NCBI GenBank assembly: GCA_019058165.1
Contig: JAHLVZ010000004.1
Location: forward strand, 1-62,772
DNA length: 62,772 bases
Source of the DNA: Candidatus Heimdallarchaeota archaeon
GTDB taxonomy: Archaea; Asgardarchaeota; Heimdallarchaeia; JABLTI01
Direction: 5' to 3'
The position numbers and the translations under genes are program-made. The notes under the pieces were generated by a model. That model did not search any database and had not been told where the DNA came from. It was given only the letters and a program-made list of their open reading frames with translations. This document shows positions 34,031 to 42,510 of the stretch, piece by piece. Within the stretch, counting starts at the first letter, position 1. Each line of letters begins with the position of its first letter.

Positions 34031-35539
34031 TCATTTTTTTCTTTTTATTATTTTTGTACTATACAAAATTACAATCATACTAAAAACAAAAGCCAAGAGA
34101 TAATTATTTACTTTTGATGTTTGATCATGTCCTTCAATTATTAAATAATCAAGAGTTAAGTATGTTTCATCACCAACATCAATGAAATCAATAAAGATTT
34201 CAGGAGTATTTTCTAACATTAAAGAAGTAGTAATATATGCTTCAGTAATTTCTTCACCTGAAACATTTATACTAATTAATTCACTGTTTTCTGAATGTAA
34301 TGATTGCATAACGTGCCAACCATTTTGATTATGAATAGCAATTGAAATACCCATTGAAAAAGTTGGATACGGATTTGTAATACTAAAAGTGAAATTATCC
34401 GGTGGTTGAACTAATTTCTTTACATGAAAACCATAAGGATAATGTATGACATCACTCCTCTGAAGTGGATAATTACTAATTACATCATCTGGAATAACTG
34501 TGAAATCAACATTTATAAAACCATATTTACCTAGAGCGAAACTTTCCGAATCAATAGAACATGTTGTTATCCAATTAAGAAAAACATCATTGAATTTAGC
34601 GTTAGAACCAGTTTCATTGAGTGCAAAATCAACTCCCAAAGGACCATCTGGGTGAGCTAGTACAAGGTTACTAAGAAAATCGATACCAAATTGCTCAACA
34701 AGGTAAAGGATAAACAGATAAGACTTTCCATAATCTTCCATTAAGGGACGACCTCCAATTAAATGGAAAGATAAAAGTGATTGTTGATGATTTTCACTAA
34801 AGAGATTAGTATGACCAGTTAGATTCCCCCAATCATAAGTATATCCAGCATAAAAGATTGAAAATTCTGCAGCACCCTCAAGAAGGAAATGCCCTTCATC
34901 CATCTCATTGTTAAACCATATAAGATGATTGAACTCATGCATTATTGTCATTAGAGCTACTTGACTTGTAGAAAACCGTTGATCAATGTAAATCATTTCC
35001 CGAAGATTAGAATAAGGATGTGTATCAATTTCATCTTTTTGTAAGTAAAAACCACCTGAACCATTTGTATCTACAATAAATATCGTGACTTTTGGATCAC
35101 CATCTATATCACCAAACCGACCATCAGGATGACCCATGAATTCGATGTTTTTATCATAAATTACATCATCAAAATCGTTCCTATAGTAATTACAGCGAGA
35201 AATAGCTATGCTTTCTCCAATAGCAGCAATTGTCTCATTAGCCATATAAACATAACACTTCTCTCCAACTGACAACAAAGTAGCTAATTTCTGCACATAC
35301 ATTCCTGCTCCTATATCTAGTGACCAGAAAACTTCTTGATTTCCAACTTCCTCATCTTCTGAGATTACATCATTAGGCATAATAAAATCAAGATTCATTT
35401 TTGTGAGATTTTCCATAAGATAGGACGTAGACACTTTTTCACAGGTATTAGCTGCTTTCAAATATGAAGTACTTGTAGGATTCAAAATTATTAGAAAAAT
35501 AACAATAAGAATGACTGTTTTCCTAATAGAAAATCCCAT
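34031..35539 (-). CDS. Membrane-anchored zinc metallopeptidase (HEXXH, M30-like)
   Basis: Exported protease. A signal peptide (GFSIRKTVILIVIFLIILNP) precedes an ectodomain with MTIMHEFNHLIWF, an HEXXH zinc site, and a downstream EGAAEF giving the glutamate ligand expected of gluzincins. A FGDIDGDPKVTIFIVD stretch before it is typical of bacillolysin/M30-type ectodomains. A C-terminal membrane helix and basic tail (STKIIKRKK) anchor it. The frame opens at an ATG at 35572; the ATG at 35539 gives a cleaner signal peptide and is used. Substrate unknown. Confidence 0.82.
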   Translation of the reverse strand: MGFSIRKTVILIVIFLIILNPTSTSYLKAANTCEKVSTSYLMENLTKMNLDFIMPNDVISEDEEVGNQEVFWSLDIGAGMYVQKLATLLSVGEKCYVYMANETIAAIGESIAISRCNYYRNDFDDVIYDKNIEFMGHPDGRFGDIDGDPKVTIFIVDTNGSGGFYLQKDEIDTHPYSNLREMIYIDQRFSTSQVALMTIMHEFNHLIWFNNEMDEGHFLLEGAAEFSIFYAGYTYDWGNLTGHTNLFSENHQQSLLSFHLIGGRPLMEDYGKSYLFILYLVEQFGIDFLSNLVLAHPDGPLGVDFALNETGSNAKFNDVFLNWITTCSIDSESFALGKYGFINVDFTVIPDDVISNYPLQRSDVIHYPYGFHVKKLVQPPDNFTFSITNPYPTFSMGISIAIHNQNGWHVMQSLHSENSELISINVSGEEITEAYITTSLMLENTPEIFIDFIDVGDETYLTLDYLIIEGHDQTSKVNNYLLAFVFSMIVILYSTKIIKRKK

Positions 35540-35603
35540 TAATAAAACCAAGTAAAATATGGAAAATAACATTTAAGTAAATGTAGACTAGTCTTGTTAT
35601 TCC

Positions 35604-36716
35604 TCAATTTTTACTTTTCTTTTTTTGAATTGCTATTAAGTTCTTTAGTGTTCCAGAGACTTTCAAAACATGAAAAACTACTTTTATTTTTTCTAAAGAG
35701 GTTATAGTTGACATCATTGCTCTTACAGCTGAAAGAGAAGATTGATTACATCTAATAATACCTATGTTTTTCTCAGAGTTAAATTCAATTAAATACAAAC
35801 CTATTCTTGAACTTCCAACTTCTCCATAAAATTTCGATAGTTGTTTCCAAAGATTATCCATAACTATCTTCTCTTCTATTTTCTTATTTTCAATTTGTAA
35901 GATTTCAAATAGGATGTATCTTTGTCTCTCCAACTTCTTTTTTTCAATTGGTAATTCTTTAAGATTGAAAGGGATTTCAGTTTTTACTTCTATTTCTTTT
36001 GACGGAATTATTTTCTTGCTTCTTTTTTCCTTTTCTACTTTCCGAACACCAGGAGCTATGAAATCTGGTGAAAGTTTATTTCTGTTTAACTCTATTCTTT
36101 CTTTGAATTTACGCATATTTTCCTTAATTGCTTTATTGGGAATGCCAACTAGATTAGCCATTGCAATTATTGATCTTTCATCTCTGAATTCGAGAGGATT
36201 TTCAACATTCATAGTTAAAATGAATGGTGCTTTTTCTCTAATGATTAGATGTATGACTCGAGATAAACCTCTCATTTGAATTGAAGGAAAGAAGCTGTTT
36301 GAGAAAGTTAAGAAGCTTATATCAATTTCAAGAAATGTTTGATTGTTTGCTGCAACATTTGCCAAATTCTGTGTGATGATTTCTTTGATGCTTTTGTAAG
36401 GGACCGTTAAAATATCTACTCTATTATCTTTTACCACCCATTGAGCTACTTTGGCTGATGATGTATTTACACTGACTAATTCATATTGCTTTCTTACTTT
36501 AGGTAAAAGAGAACGTATTTTTTCTACTTTGCTTTCTTTGATTTCAACCCTTGTGATTTTTTGTAATGGTTCCACAAGATTTTCTTTCTTGCTTTTCTTA
36601 TATTTCTCACCAAGAATTATATAACCTTCTAGCTGTAATCGCTTAGCTATCTTTTCAAATAACTTAGAATCAGTCTTCTCATTTATCGTGACTCTTGGCT
36701 CGAAATAAGGAGTCAT
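35604..36716 (-). CDS. RNase P protein fusion: Rpp30 (Rnp3) joined to Pop5 (Rnp2)
   Basis: One 370-residue polypeptide holding two RNase P subunits that are usually separate neighbouring genes in archaea. Residues 1-222 match Rpp30 (degenerate TIM barrel: LFEKIAKRLQLEGYIILGE, RVDILTVPYK, FLEIDISFL, PFILTMNVENPLEFRDERSI). Residues 223-264 are a basic, low-complexity linker. Residues 265-365 match Pop5 (RYILFEILQIENKKI, NLWKQLSKFYGEVGSSRIGL, IEFNSEKNIGIIRCN, LKVSGTLKNL). The reading frame is continuous. Rpp30 and Pop5 bind each other in the holoenzyme that trims pre-tRNA 5' ends. It follows eL15 and an RNA-binding protein gene, the usual archaeal order. The start is ATG, 4 bases after the upstream stop. 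Confidence 0.9.
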   Translation of the reverse strand: MTPYFEPRVTINEKTDSKLFEKIAKRLQLEGYIILGEKYKKSKKENLVEPLQKITRVEIKESKVEKIRSLLPKVRKQYELVSVNTSSAKVAQWVVKDNRVDILTVPYKSIKEIITQNLANVAANNQTFLEIDISFLTFSNSFFPSIQMRGLSRVIHLIIREKAPFILTMNVENPLEFRDERSIIAMANLVGIPNKAIKENMRKFKERIELNRNKLSPDFIAPGVRKVEKEKRSKKIIPSKEIEVKTEIPFNLKELPIEKKKLERQRYILFEILQIENKKIEEKIVMDNLWKQLSKFYGEVGSSRIGLYLIEFNSEKNIGIIRCNQSSLSAVRAMMSTITSLEKIKVVFHVLKVSGTLKNLIAIQKKKSKN

Positions 36717-36720
36717 GTAA

Positions 36721-37209
36721 TCATTCCTTCTTTATTATTCCATATTCAACGAGAGCATTTCTAATCTGATTTGGTTCTGATTTATAAACTATGAATTTTA
36801 GAATAACCCTAATTGTGTTGTCATCATTTTCTATTCTCAATACTTCGTTAAAAGCATCTTGTTTATTGACTCTAAAATAGAGTAGATTATCTTTGCTTAT
36901 TCGATTATCCAAGGTTCTGTAGAGGAATTCCTTATCAAATTCTCCCATTATTTCTGCAAGATGAGCTAGAACAGCATTTAGTAGTTTATTCTTTGAAATT
37001 GATAATTCAAGCAAGTGTATAGGATTTCCTGCATGACCGGTCATTTTTGTACTTTCTACTTCAGCTTTCTCCCTAAGGTTTTCCGGAATTAAATGCAAAA
37101 TTGCTGTTTTCACTTTTTCTAAATCCTCAGTAGAGTGTGCACTACAAGAATAGGTTATTTCCTTCAAGCGAAATTTATTGTTCTCATTAGACAAGTAATC
37201 TAGCTCCAA
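36721..37209 (-). CDS. COG1325-type RNA-binding protein (exosome-associated)
   Basis: A 162-residue archaeal RNA-binding protein of the L15e-Rpp30 operon (DUF54/COG1325). 'LKEITYSCSAHSTEDLEKVK' at the N-terminus, TKMTGHAGNPIHLLEL in the middle and LYFRVNKQDAF toward the end are typical. Thought to work in RNA processing near the exosome or RNase P. The operon order eL15, this gene, then Rpp30-Pop5 is the common archaeal one. Confidence 0.85.
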   Translation of the reverse strand: MELDYLSNENNKFRLKEITYSCSAHSTEDLEKVKTAILHLIPENLREKAEVESTKMTGHAGNPIHLLELSISKNKLLNAVLAHLAEIMGEFDKEFLYRTLDNRISKDNLLYFRVNKQDAFNEVLRIENDDNTIRVILKFIVYKSEPNQIRNALVEYGIIKKE

Positions 37210-37281
37210 TTACGTTTAATATAAATAGCAAATAAAAGGTTTGTAGAAGAAAAAAGGGAAAAGAAGATGTAAAAATCGAAT

Positions 37282-37860
37282 TTATTTACCATCTCTTTTA
37301 TGGGCTCTTAATGAAGGACGGATTTTCTCCGCGCCTACACCCTTCTTTGTTAATCCTCGAGATTTCTTTCCTGCAGCTGTTAAACCACGAAATACTCGTC
37401 GTCTATTGGCACCTTCACAAATCCAATTTATTCGAGGATCTTTGATAATCACAGGATGATGAGGATCAATTAAGATAATTTCATACCATTTGTAACGACC
37501 ATCTTCGCCTACTTGATATGAATTCAAAACCTCAAGATTTGGATACTTTCTTGCTACTCGCTCTTCTGCTATCCATCTGAAGCTTTTACCGGGTTGGATC
37601 TTTCGAATTGCTTGACCTTTTGTATGACGACCTTGACTTGGACGACTTTTCCTAAGTCGAGTTCTTCGTAATTTAATCCTAGCTAAAACATAACCTTGTT
37701 TTGCTTTATACCCTAAAATACGAGCACGATCAATTCTAGTTGGTTTATCAACTCGAACAATAGTTGCTTCCTTTCTCCAAACGATTAATCGGTCTCTTTG
37801 TAACGCCTTAAATTCAGGTGTGTTACGGTTTTTCCAAAATTTACCAACGTATTTGTACAT
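37282..37860 (-). CDS. rpl15e: Ribosomal protein eL15
   Basis: A 192-residue basic 50S protein, full length. Family stretches in order: MYKYVGKFWKNRNTPEFKAL near the start, TRIDRARILGYKAKQGYVLA, RKSRPSQGRHTKGQ, EVLNSYQVGEDGRYKWYEII, HHPVIIKDPRINWIC and the C-terminal RGLTAAGKKSRGL. Head of the RNA-processing operon. Confidence 0.97.
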   Translation of the reverse strand: MYKYVGKFWKNRNTPEFKALQRDRLIVWRKEATIVRVDKPTRIDRARILGYKAKQGYVLARIKLRRTRLRKSRPSQGRHTKGQAIRKIQPGKSFRWIAEERVARKYPNLEVLNSYQVGEDGRYKWYEIILIDPHHPVIIKDPRINWICEGANRRRVFRGLTAAGKKSRGLTKKGVGAEKIRPSLRAHKRDGK

Positions 37861-37957
37861 ATGTTTTTCACCTAACCAATTCTGCTTTACGCGACATCTA
37901 GGTTTAGTGTTAAAGACTGGAATACAATCTTTAGTAGTAAGCGAAAGCTATTGCTTT

Positions 37958-38120
37958 TTATGTCTTTCTAAGAAGCTGCTTTTGATAACATACATGATCT
38001 CCTTCTTCAATCACTTTATCGTGATCAAGAATGATTATTCAATCTGAATTTTTAGTAGCAGTTAAACGATGTGCTATAACAATAGAAGTTCTATTAGCTA
38101 GAAGTTTCTCAAGAGCTTCC
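37958..38120 (-). pseudogene. Remnant of an ABC transporter ATP-binding domain
   Basis: Minus-strand translation gives EALEKLLANRTSIVIAHRLT, then ATKNSD, an in-frame stop, and IIILDHDKVIEEGDHVCYQK. This is the H-loop region (IAHRL) and C-terminal end of an exporter-type ABC ATPase. Walker A, signature and Walker B parts are missing, and another stop precedes it. It is therefore a decayed gene end. The rest of the 450-base gap 37861-38310 is AT-rich with no other feature seen. Confidence 0.75.
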
Positions 38121-38310
38121 TAGATTTTTGAAAATAGCATACAACTTGAGCATAATAACACAATTTCCTATTCCACTAAAGTAGAAACGAAAATCAATAA
38201 ACTCTCCATAATTTACTATTGTTCATTCATTAAGATTATTTTTAATAAACGAAAAATTTTTTTGTAACCTAAAAAACTTATAATAGGAAAAATATGAGGT
38301 TAGAAAAAAA

Positions 38311-39507
38311 ATGAAATTTAAATTTTGGATCTGTGGCACTTCTGGGGAAGATTCTGAAAAAAATCCATTAACTCTTGTAAAAAAAGAAGAGTGTGGTTCA
38401 ATTCTGGAAATATTACTGAAAGGACCTATTTCCTATGATAAGATAAAAAATCAATTATCTAAAGAAGAAATAGAAACATTGGAAAATATGTTAGATTTGC
38501 AAGTTTTAAGAAAAGAAAATCAAAAAATCTACCTTAATTTTTCAATGTTTGTTCTTAAAGATTACGAGTTAATGGAAGAAGTAACAAATAAAGCAGCTCA
38601 ATTAATTTGTGATAAATTTAAGAAAGATTGGAATGCATTGAGTGAATTGGTAAGTAATACTGGATTGTCTTCTAGTCTTACAATTGAAGAAAAAATGTTC
38701 TGTATCTTGGGATGTATTATATTAGATTGGGCTGGGTTACATTGGTTAGATGATGGAGGAATATTATATAGAGGAAAAATGCAACCAAATGATCAAGAGT
38801 TCGTACTTTTTGGTACACCTGAGGAGGTATATGAACGTAATTTTACTAGATTTTGTTTTTCGAGTACAGAAGGATTTGAATGGTATTTCACTGTTTTCGG
38901 TCAAACACTTAATCGTCGATGGGTTCCTCCTTTTTCTGAGAAAATATTGCTCTATCTAGCTCGTATGAGTGAAAGAGCGGATATGATACCACATTTAGAT
39001 TTACTAAATAAAAACTTACAACTAGCTTTACAATATTATCTTAATACAATGGTTAAGGTCTTAATTGAAAAGAAGATTGATAAAAAACAACTAGATAAAT
39101 ATGGCTTCAGAGAAAATAAAATGAATTTAATAGAAGAATATTTGCAAAAAATGGGATTCATTAAAATAAACGAAAAAAATGAATGGAAAAGGAATATACT
39201 AATTCTTGGAGTTAATGATATTCAAAATCTTGAAGCAATCAACAAAATCTGTAAACCAATTTTAGTAGATTCTATGAATGAACTTTCTGAGATATTTGAA
39301 GAAAAATACAAGAAAACTTTAGCTGGATTACATAAAGTACCCTTGAAAGAAGCAATGAATGATTGGTGGCATGAAATCTTTTCTCTAGTAAACATGCTGT
39401 TAATTAAAGAAAAATTAATCTCACCAAGATATATTAATGATAAAACAAAATATGATCATTTTATCTTTGAGGAGGCTATGAATTTATTTGATCTCCTAAT
39501 GGTATAG
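38311..39507 (+). CDS. Uncharacterised protein (398 aa) with possible N-terminal winged helix
   Basis: Not recognised. Residues 20-80 resemble a winged-helix (SILEILLKGPISYDKIKNQLSKEEIETLENMLDLQVLRKENQKI). The remainder is mostly helical with a Trp/aromatic-rich central part (DWAGLHWLDDGG, FEWYFTVFGQTLNRRWVPPF). No membrane segment or metal motif. A transcription-related sensor is possible but unsupported. GAGGT lies upstream of the ATG. Confidence 0.55.
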   Translation: MKFKFWICGTSGEDSEKNPLTLVKKEECGSILEILLKGPISYDKIKNQLSKEEIETLENMLDLQVLRKENQKIYLNFSMFVLKDYELMEEVTNKAAQLICDKFKKDWNALSELVSNTGLSSSLTIEEKMFCILGCIILDWAGLHWLDDGGILYRGKMQPNDQEFVLFGTPEEVYERNFTRFCFSSTEGFEWYFTVFGQTLNRRWVPPFSEKILLYLARMSERADMIPHLDLLNKNLQLALQYYLNTMVKVLIEKKIDKKQLDKYGFRENKMNLIEEYLQKMGFIKINEKNEWKRNILILGVNDIQNLEAINKICKPILVDSMNELSEIFEEKYKKTLAGLHKVPLKEAMNDWWHEIFSLVNMLLIKEKLISPRYINDKTKYDHFIFEEAMNLFDLLMV

Positions 39508-39570
39508 CTAAATTAATATTTTGATGTCCTAATTGACTTTTAATCAGCTAAATGTTTCGAGGCAAGTATA

Positions 39571-40047
39571 ATGGTGAAAGGAAAATTCTTGGTTGCAGTA
39601 GCAGCAATCTTAGAGAATCAAAAAGGTGAGCTTCTCCTTATAAAACGAAGTTCTCAAATGGAATATCCAGATTGTTGGGAGGATATAGGTGGACGATTGG
39701 AACAATCAGAATCACCTGAGGATGGGTTACGAAGAGAGATTTTCGAAGAGACAGGAATTATGGATATTGAGATAATTAAACCTTTGACCATGTTTCATGT
39801 CTTCAGACATAATGAAAAGAAAGCTGAAAATGAACTAATGGGAATTTCATACTGGTGTAAAACAAATACCTTGGAAGTAAAACTCTCTGATGAACATACT
39901 GAGTATCAATGGGTTCATCCAGACACTGCATTTGAATTAACTGAACATCCAGCACTAAAACGATACATTTCACTTTACATGCTTGAGAAAGGAATTGCTG
40001 AAAAGAAAATCTACCATGAGCTTGAGGAGGATCTATACAGTGTCTGA
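39571..40047 (+). CDS. Nudix hydrolase
   Basis: A 158-residue Nudix protein with a full Nudix box (GGRLEQSESPEDGLRREIFE then ETGI, about residues 41-64), placing the catalytic Glu residues REIFEE correctly. It cleaves nucleoside-diphosphate-X compounds; the substrate is unknown. GAGGC precedes the ATG. It overlaps a second Nudix gene by 8 bases. Confidence 0.9.
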   Translation: MVKGKFLVAVAAILENQKGELLLIKRSSQMEYPDCWEDIGGRLEQSESPEDGLRREIFEETGIMDIEIIKPLTMFHVFRHNEKKAENELMGISYWCKTNTLEVKLSDEHTEYQWVHPDTAFELTEHPALKRYISLYMLEKGIAEKKIYHELEEDLYSV

Positions 40048-40483
40048 AGAGGTAGGCAGATACACATTTTGTGTAGCAGCATTATTTGAGAACCTTGAAG
40101 GAGAAATTCTTCTTATTAAAAGAGCACCAGACAATTTTCCTGGTGACATTTGGGATGTAGTTGGTGGAGCTGTAGAACAATTTGAGGATCCCTTCGCAGC
40201 ACTACAAAGAGAGATACAAGAGGAAACAGGCATCACAGAGTATGTGATTATAAAAGCATTAGATGTTTTTCACTGGTATCAAGAGGATACAAAATGGGAC
40301 ATGATTGGCTTAACTTTCTGGTGCAGAACTAAAACTAGTGAAATAGTTCTTTCGGATGAACATGTAGAGTATAGATGGCTGAAACCAGATGAAGCATTGA
40401 GCATTTCTTCCCACCATATTGTAACAAGTAATCTGAAGCAATTCATTAAGGAAAGAAATGAAATGAAATCTATGCAGAAATAG
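40040..40483 (+). CDS. Nudix hydrolase, tandem paralogue overlapping the previous gene
   Basis: Nudix box GGAVEQFEDPFAALQREIQE then ETGI; around 40% identical by eye to its upstream neighbour. The open frame extends back to 39983, but the GTG at 40040, nine bases after GAGGAGG (40024-40030), is the natural start and produces an 8-base overlap with the upstream stop, consistent with translational coupling. 147 residues. Confidence 0.87.
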   Translation: MSEEVGRYTFCVAALFENLEGEILLIKRAPDNFPGDIWDVVGGAVEQFEDPFAALQREIQEETGITEYVIIKALDVFHWYQEDTKWDMIGLTFWCRTKTSEIVLSDEHVEYRWLKPDEALSISSHHIVTSNLKQFIKERNEMKSMQK

Positions 40484-40492
40484 ATTTTTGAT

Positions 40493-40541
40493 TGGTCACT
40501 GTGTATGCAATTTTCACCACTTTTGCTTTATAATGTGACCA
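40493..40541 (+). terminator. Inverted repeat after the Nudix pair
   Basis: TGGTCAC (40493-40499) and GTGACCA (40535-40541), 35-base loop, then T-rich. It shares the word ATGTGACCAT with the terminator at 32829. Confidence 0.35.
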
Positions 40542-40578
40542 TAGTATCTTTTGTTTAGATAATTTTGGTGATTAAGAA

Positions 40579-41034
40579 ATGACAGTTACATTGAAAGAAA
40601 TTACCATTGAGAATTTTATAGATGCTATGAAACTAGAAGTAAAAGAGGACCAAACAAACTTCGTAGCTTCAAATGCAGCAAGTATAGCACAATCAAAATT
40701 CCATACTTTTCTAGAGTGCTATGGAATTTATGATGAAGAGAAGATGATCGGATTTTCAGCTTTTGGTAAGAATCCAGCAGATGAGACAATTTGGATTGTA
40801 AGACATATGGTTGATAAGAATTTACAAGGCAAGGGTTATGGAAAATCAGGTTTGAAGGCAGTTATAGAATTTCTAAAAAACAAATATTCTTGTTCCGAGA
40901 TTTACTTGGATGTAGTAGAAGAAAATGAAATTGCAACTAATCTATATGTGAAGACAGGATTCAAAGCAACTGGTAATAAAAATGGGAACAGTCCAATCTA
41001 TAAGTTGGACTTGGCTGAATACTCAGAAGATTAA
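40579..41034 (+). CDS. GNAT-family N-acetyltransferase
   Basis: Single GNAT domain, 151 residues. Motif A is MVDKNLQGKGYGKSGLKAVI (Q/RxxGxG pattern QGKGYG), motif B is NEIATNLYVKTGFKATG. The arrangement resembles spermidine/diamine acetyltransferases, which would fit the polyamine genes elsewhere in the window, but the substrate cannot be read from sequence. GGTGAT lies before the ATG. Confidence 0.85.
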   Translation: MTVTLKEITIENFIDAMKLEVKEDQTNFVASNAASIAQSKFHTFLECYGIYDEEKMIGFSAFGKNPADETIWIVRHMVDKNLQGKGYGKSGLKAVIEFLKNKYSCSEIYLDVVEENEIATNLYVKTGFKATGNKNGNSPIYKLDLAEYSED

Positions 41035-41043
41035 TAGAATTAG

Positions 41044-41376
41044 TGGAGAGGAAAATAGTCCTTTTTCTGTGTCGAGGATCACCAGAAGATGAGCTCCTCT
41101 CACGGTATCAATCTACGCACTCAACCCGCTTCTCTTGGCAATTCATCGAAGACAATTTGAGCTTGCTTCCGCGACGATGAGTCGTTTCAACACTTCTAGC
41201 ACGGAAATCTCAACAGAGCATTGCTGCAAAGTATCATAGTTAAACCGCACACGCTTTGCGTTTCTATTCTCAGAGCCAGGTTTCCACCTGACAGCTTTCA
41301 CTGCGTCGCTTGCCTGGAAGAAAGGACCTTCCTCAGTTGCTAACGAGAGCATCCGGTAACCGTTTAATCCTCTCCA
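41044..41376 (-). ncRNA. rnpB: Probable RNase P RNA
   Basis: A 330-base island, much more GC-rich than its surroundings, without a convincing protein. On the minus strand, GGAGAGG (41375-41369) at the 5' end pairs with CCTCTCC (41051-41045) at the 3' end, as helix P1 should. CTGAGGAAGGTCC matches conserved region I and ACAGAAAAAGGACTATT near the 3' end matches region V; GGTCC and GGACT can pair as helix P4. Between them are GCAGTGAAAGCTGT (regions II/III-like) and AGGTGGAAACCT, a GGAA tetraloop. The catalytic RNA would pair with the Rpp30-Pop5 fusion protein. A 69-codon minus-strand frame across it (41143-41352) is dismissed. Confidence 0.82.
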
Positions 41377-41419
41377 GAGATATTATCGTCTTTGTGAGAT
41401 AAATCTCTTTTGAAAAAGA

Positions 41420-41428
41420 TATTTATAA
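41420..41428 (+). promoter_or_regulatory. Candidate TATA box for the CYTH gene
   Basis: TATTTATAA about 37 bases before the GTG at 41465, which would give a leader of only about 10-15 bases or none. No Shine-Dalgarno site is evident, in line with a near-leaderless mRNA. Confidence 0.35.
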
Positions 41429-41464
41429 CTAAAGCTTAAAAAGTTTCGGGAAAAATATCAATTT

Positions 41465-42028
41465 GTGAAACAAATGACAGTGGAAGTTGAAGTAAAAATA
41501 AAAGTAGAAGATTTCGAAATAATAGAATTTAAACTCGTAGAAGAAGGAGCATTATTTGAGGAAATCGTTAATCAGCGAGATCACTACTTCCAACATCCCT
41601 CAAGAGATTTCAATGAAACAGATGAGGCTTTTCGCATAAGAGAGGATGGGGACAGAATTTATCTTACCTATAAAGGACCTAAATTCGATCCTAAATCGAA
41701 GACAAGAATTGAGTTGAACACTGAAATTACTCATGTAAGGAATACCACCCAAATATTAGAGAAACTGGGATTTCTGAAAGTAGCTATTGTCTCTAAAGAG
41801 AGAAAAATATACCTTTACAATGAAATGCAATTCTGCTTGGATAATGTAGAATCTGTAGGGTTATACTTGGAAGTCGAGAAGGTCATTCAAGATAAAGCTA
41901 ATTTTGTGAAGGAAAGAGAATTAATATTTGAGACATTGAAAGAAATGGGTTTTGACCCAGAAAAGAATGAAAGAAAATCATATTTGGAATTGCTTTTGGA
42001 AAAAACAGAAGCTAAGAAGAAGAGGTAA
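41465..42028 (+). CDS. CYTH-domain protein (class IV adenylate cyclase/triphosphatase type)
   Basis: A 187-residue CYTH tunnel-fold protein. The EVEVKIKV segment is the diagnostic ExExK, followed by DEAFRIREDGDRIYLTYKGP and the acidic/basic strand pairs of the tunnel (FCLDNVESVGLYLEVEKV). CyaB-like members are adenylate cyclases or thiamine/polyphosphate triphosphatases; which applies is undecidable here. An ATG at 41474 is an alternative start. Confidence 0.88.
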   Translation: MKQMTVEVEVKIKVEDFEIIEFKLVEEGALFEEIVNQRDHYFQHPSRDFNETDEAFRIREDGDRIYLTYKGPKFDPKSKTRIELNTEITHVRNTTQILEKLGFLKVAIVSKERKIYLYNEMQFCLDNVESVGLYLEVEKVIQDKANFVKERELIFETLKEMGFDPEKNERKSYLELLLEKTEAKKKR

Positions 42029-42033
42029 TTTAT

Positions 42034-42294
42034 CTATCCTTCACTACTTTCACTGAAACCCTCGATATTTTGATTAAAGGCATCAATCTCTGCTAATAAC
42101 CTTAAGGTCTCAAGAGCATCTTCTTCATCTACAATGGCCATTGCAAAACCAATATGAACCAAAACATAATCATCTAGCTTAATTTTATCTTCTAATAATG
42201 TAGATTTGACTTCTCTTTTTACTCCACCAAAATCTACCAAGATAGTATCATTATTTATTATTTCTACAACTTTTGCGGGTATTGCTAAGCACAT
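42034..42294 (-). CDS. hypC: Hydrogenase maturation chaperone HypC/HupF
   Basis: Small chaperone carrying the Fe(CN)2CO unit to [NiFe]-hydrogenase large subunits. The essential N-terminal MCLAIPAKV (Cys2) and the DFGGVKREV strand are present. The frame opens four codons earlier, but the Cys must follow the initiator Met, so the ATG at 42294 is used (86 residues). No other hyp or hydrogenase gene is in the window, so the locus is an orphan. Confidence 0.9.
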   Translation of the reverse strand: MCLAIPAKVVEIINNDTILVDFGGVKREVKSTLLEDKIKLDDYVLVHIGFAMAIVDEEDALETLRLLAEIDAFNQNIEGFSESSEG

Positions 42295-42510
42295 TGTTAC
42301 ATCCAATTAACGAAAAGCATTGATGATTATAAAAAAGCTTGTCATTCATTTTATTATGAATTAAAATCCTAGGTCATCTGAAAATAAGTTACAGGATTTC
42401 TTGTAGTGTCATTTTTGTCGATATAATTATGAAAATCTGTAAAATCTCCACCTCTTATCAAATGCTTTTTATCTGTAAATGACCTATAATATCTTTGAGG
42501 GTTAAATTAG

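Noticed and set aside
41143..41352. Minus-strand open frame of 69 codons
   Set aside because: It lies inside the RNase P RNA candidate; paired ends and conserved regions explain the base composition, and the protein has no recognisable features.
42370..42486. TAGGTCAT / ATGACCTA inverted repeat, 101-base loop
   Set aside because: Only 8 bp with a long loop in AT-rich DNA; no boxes or structure supporting an RNA.
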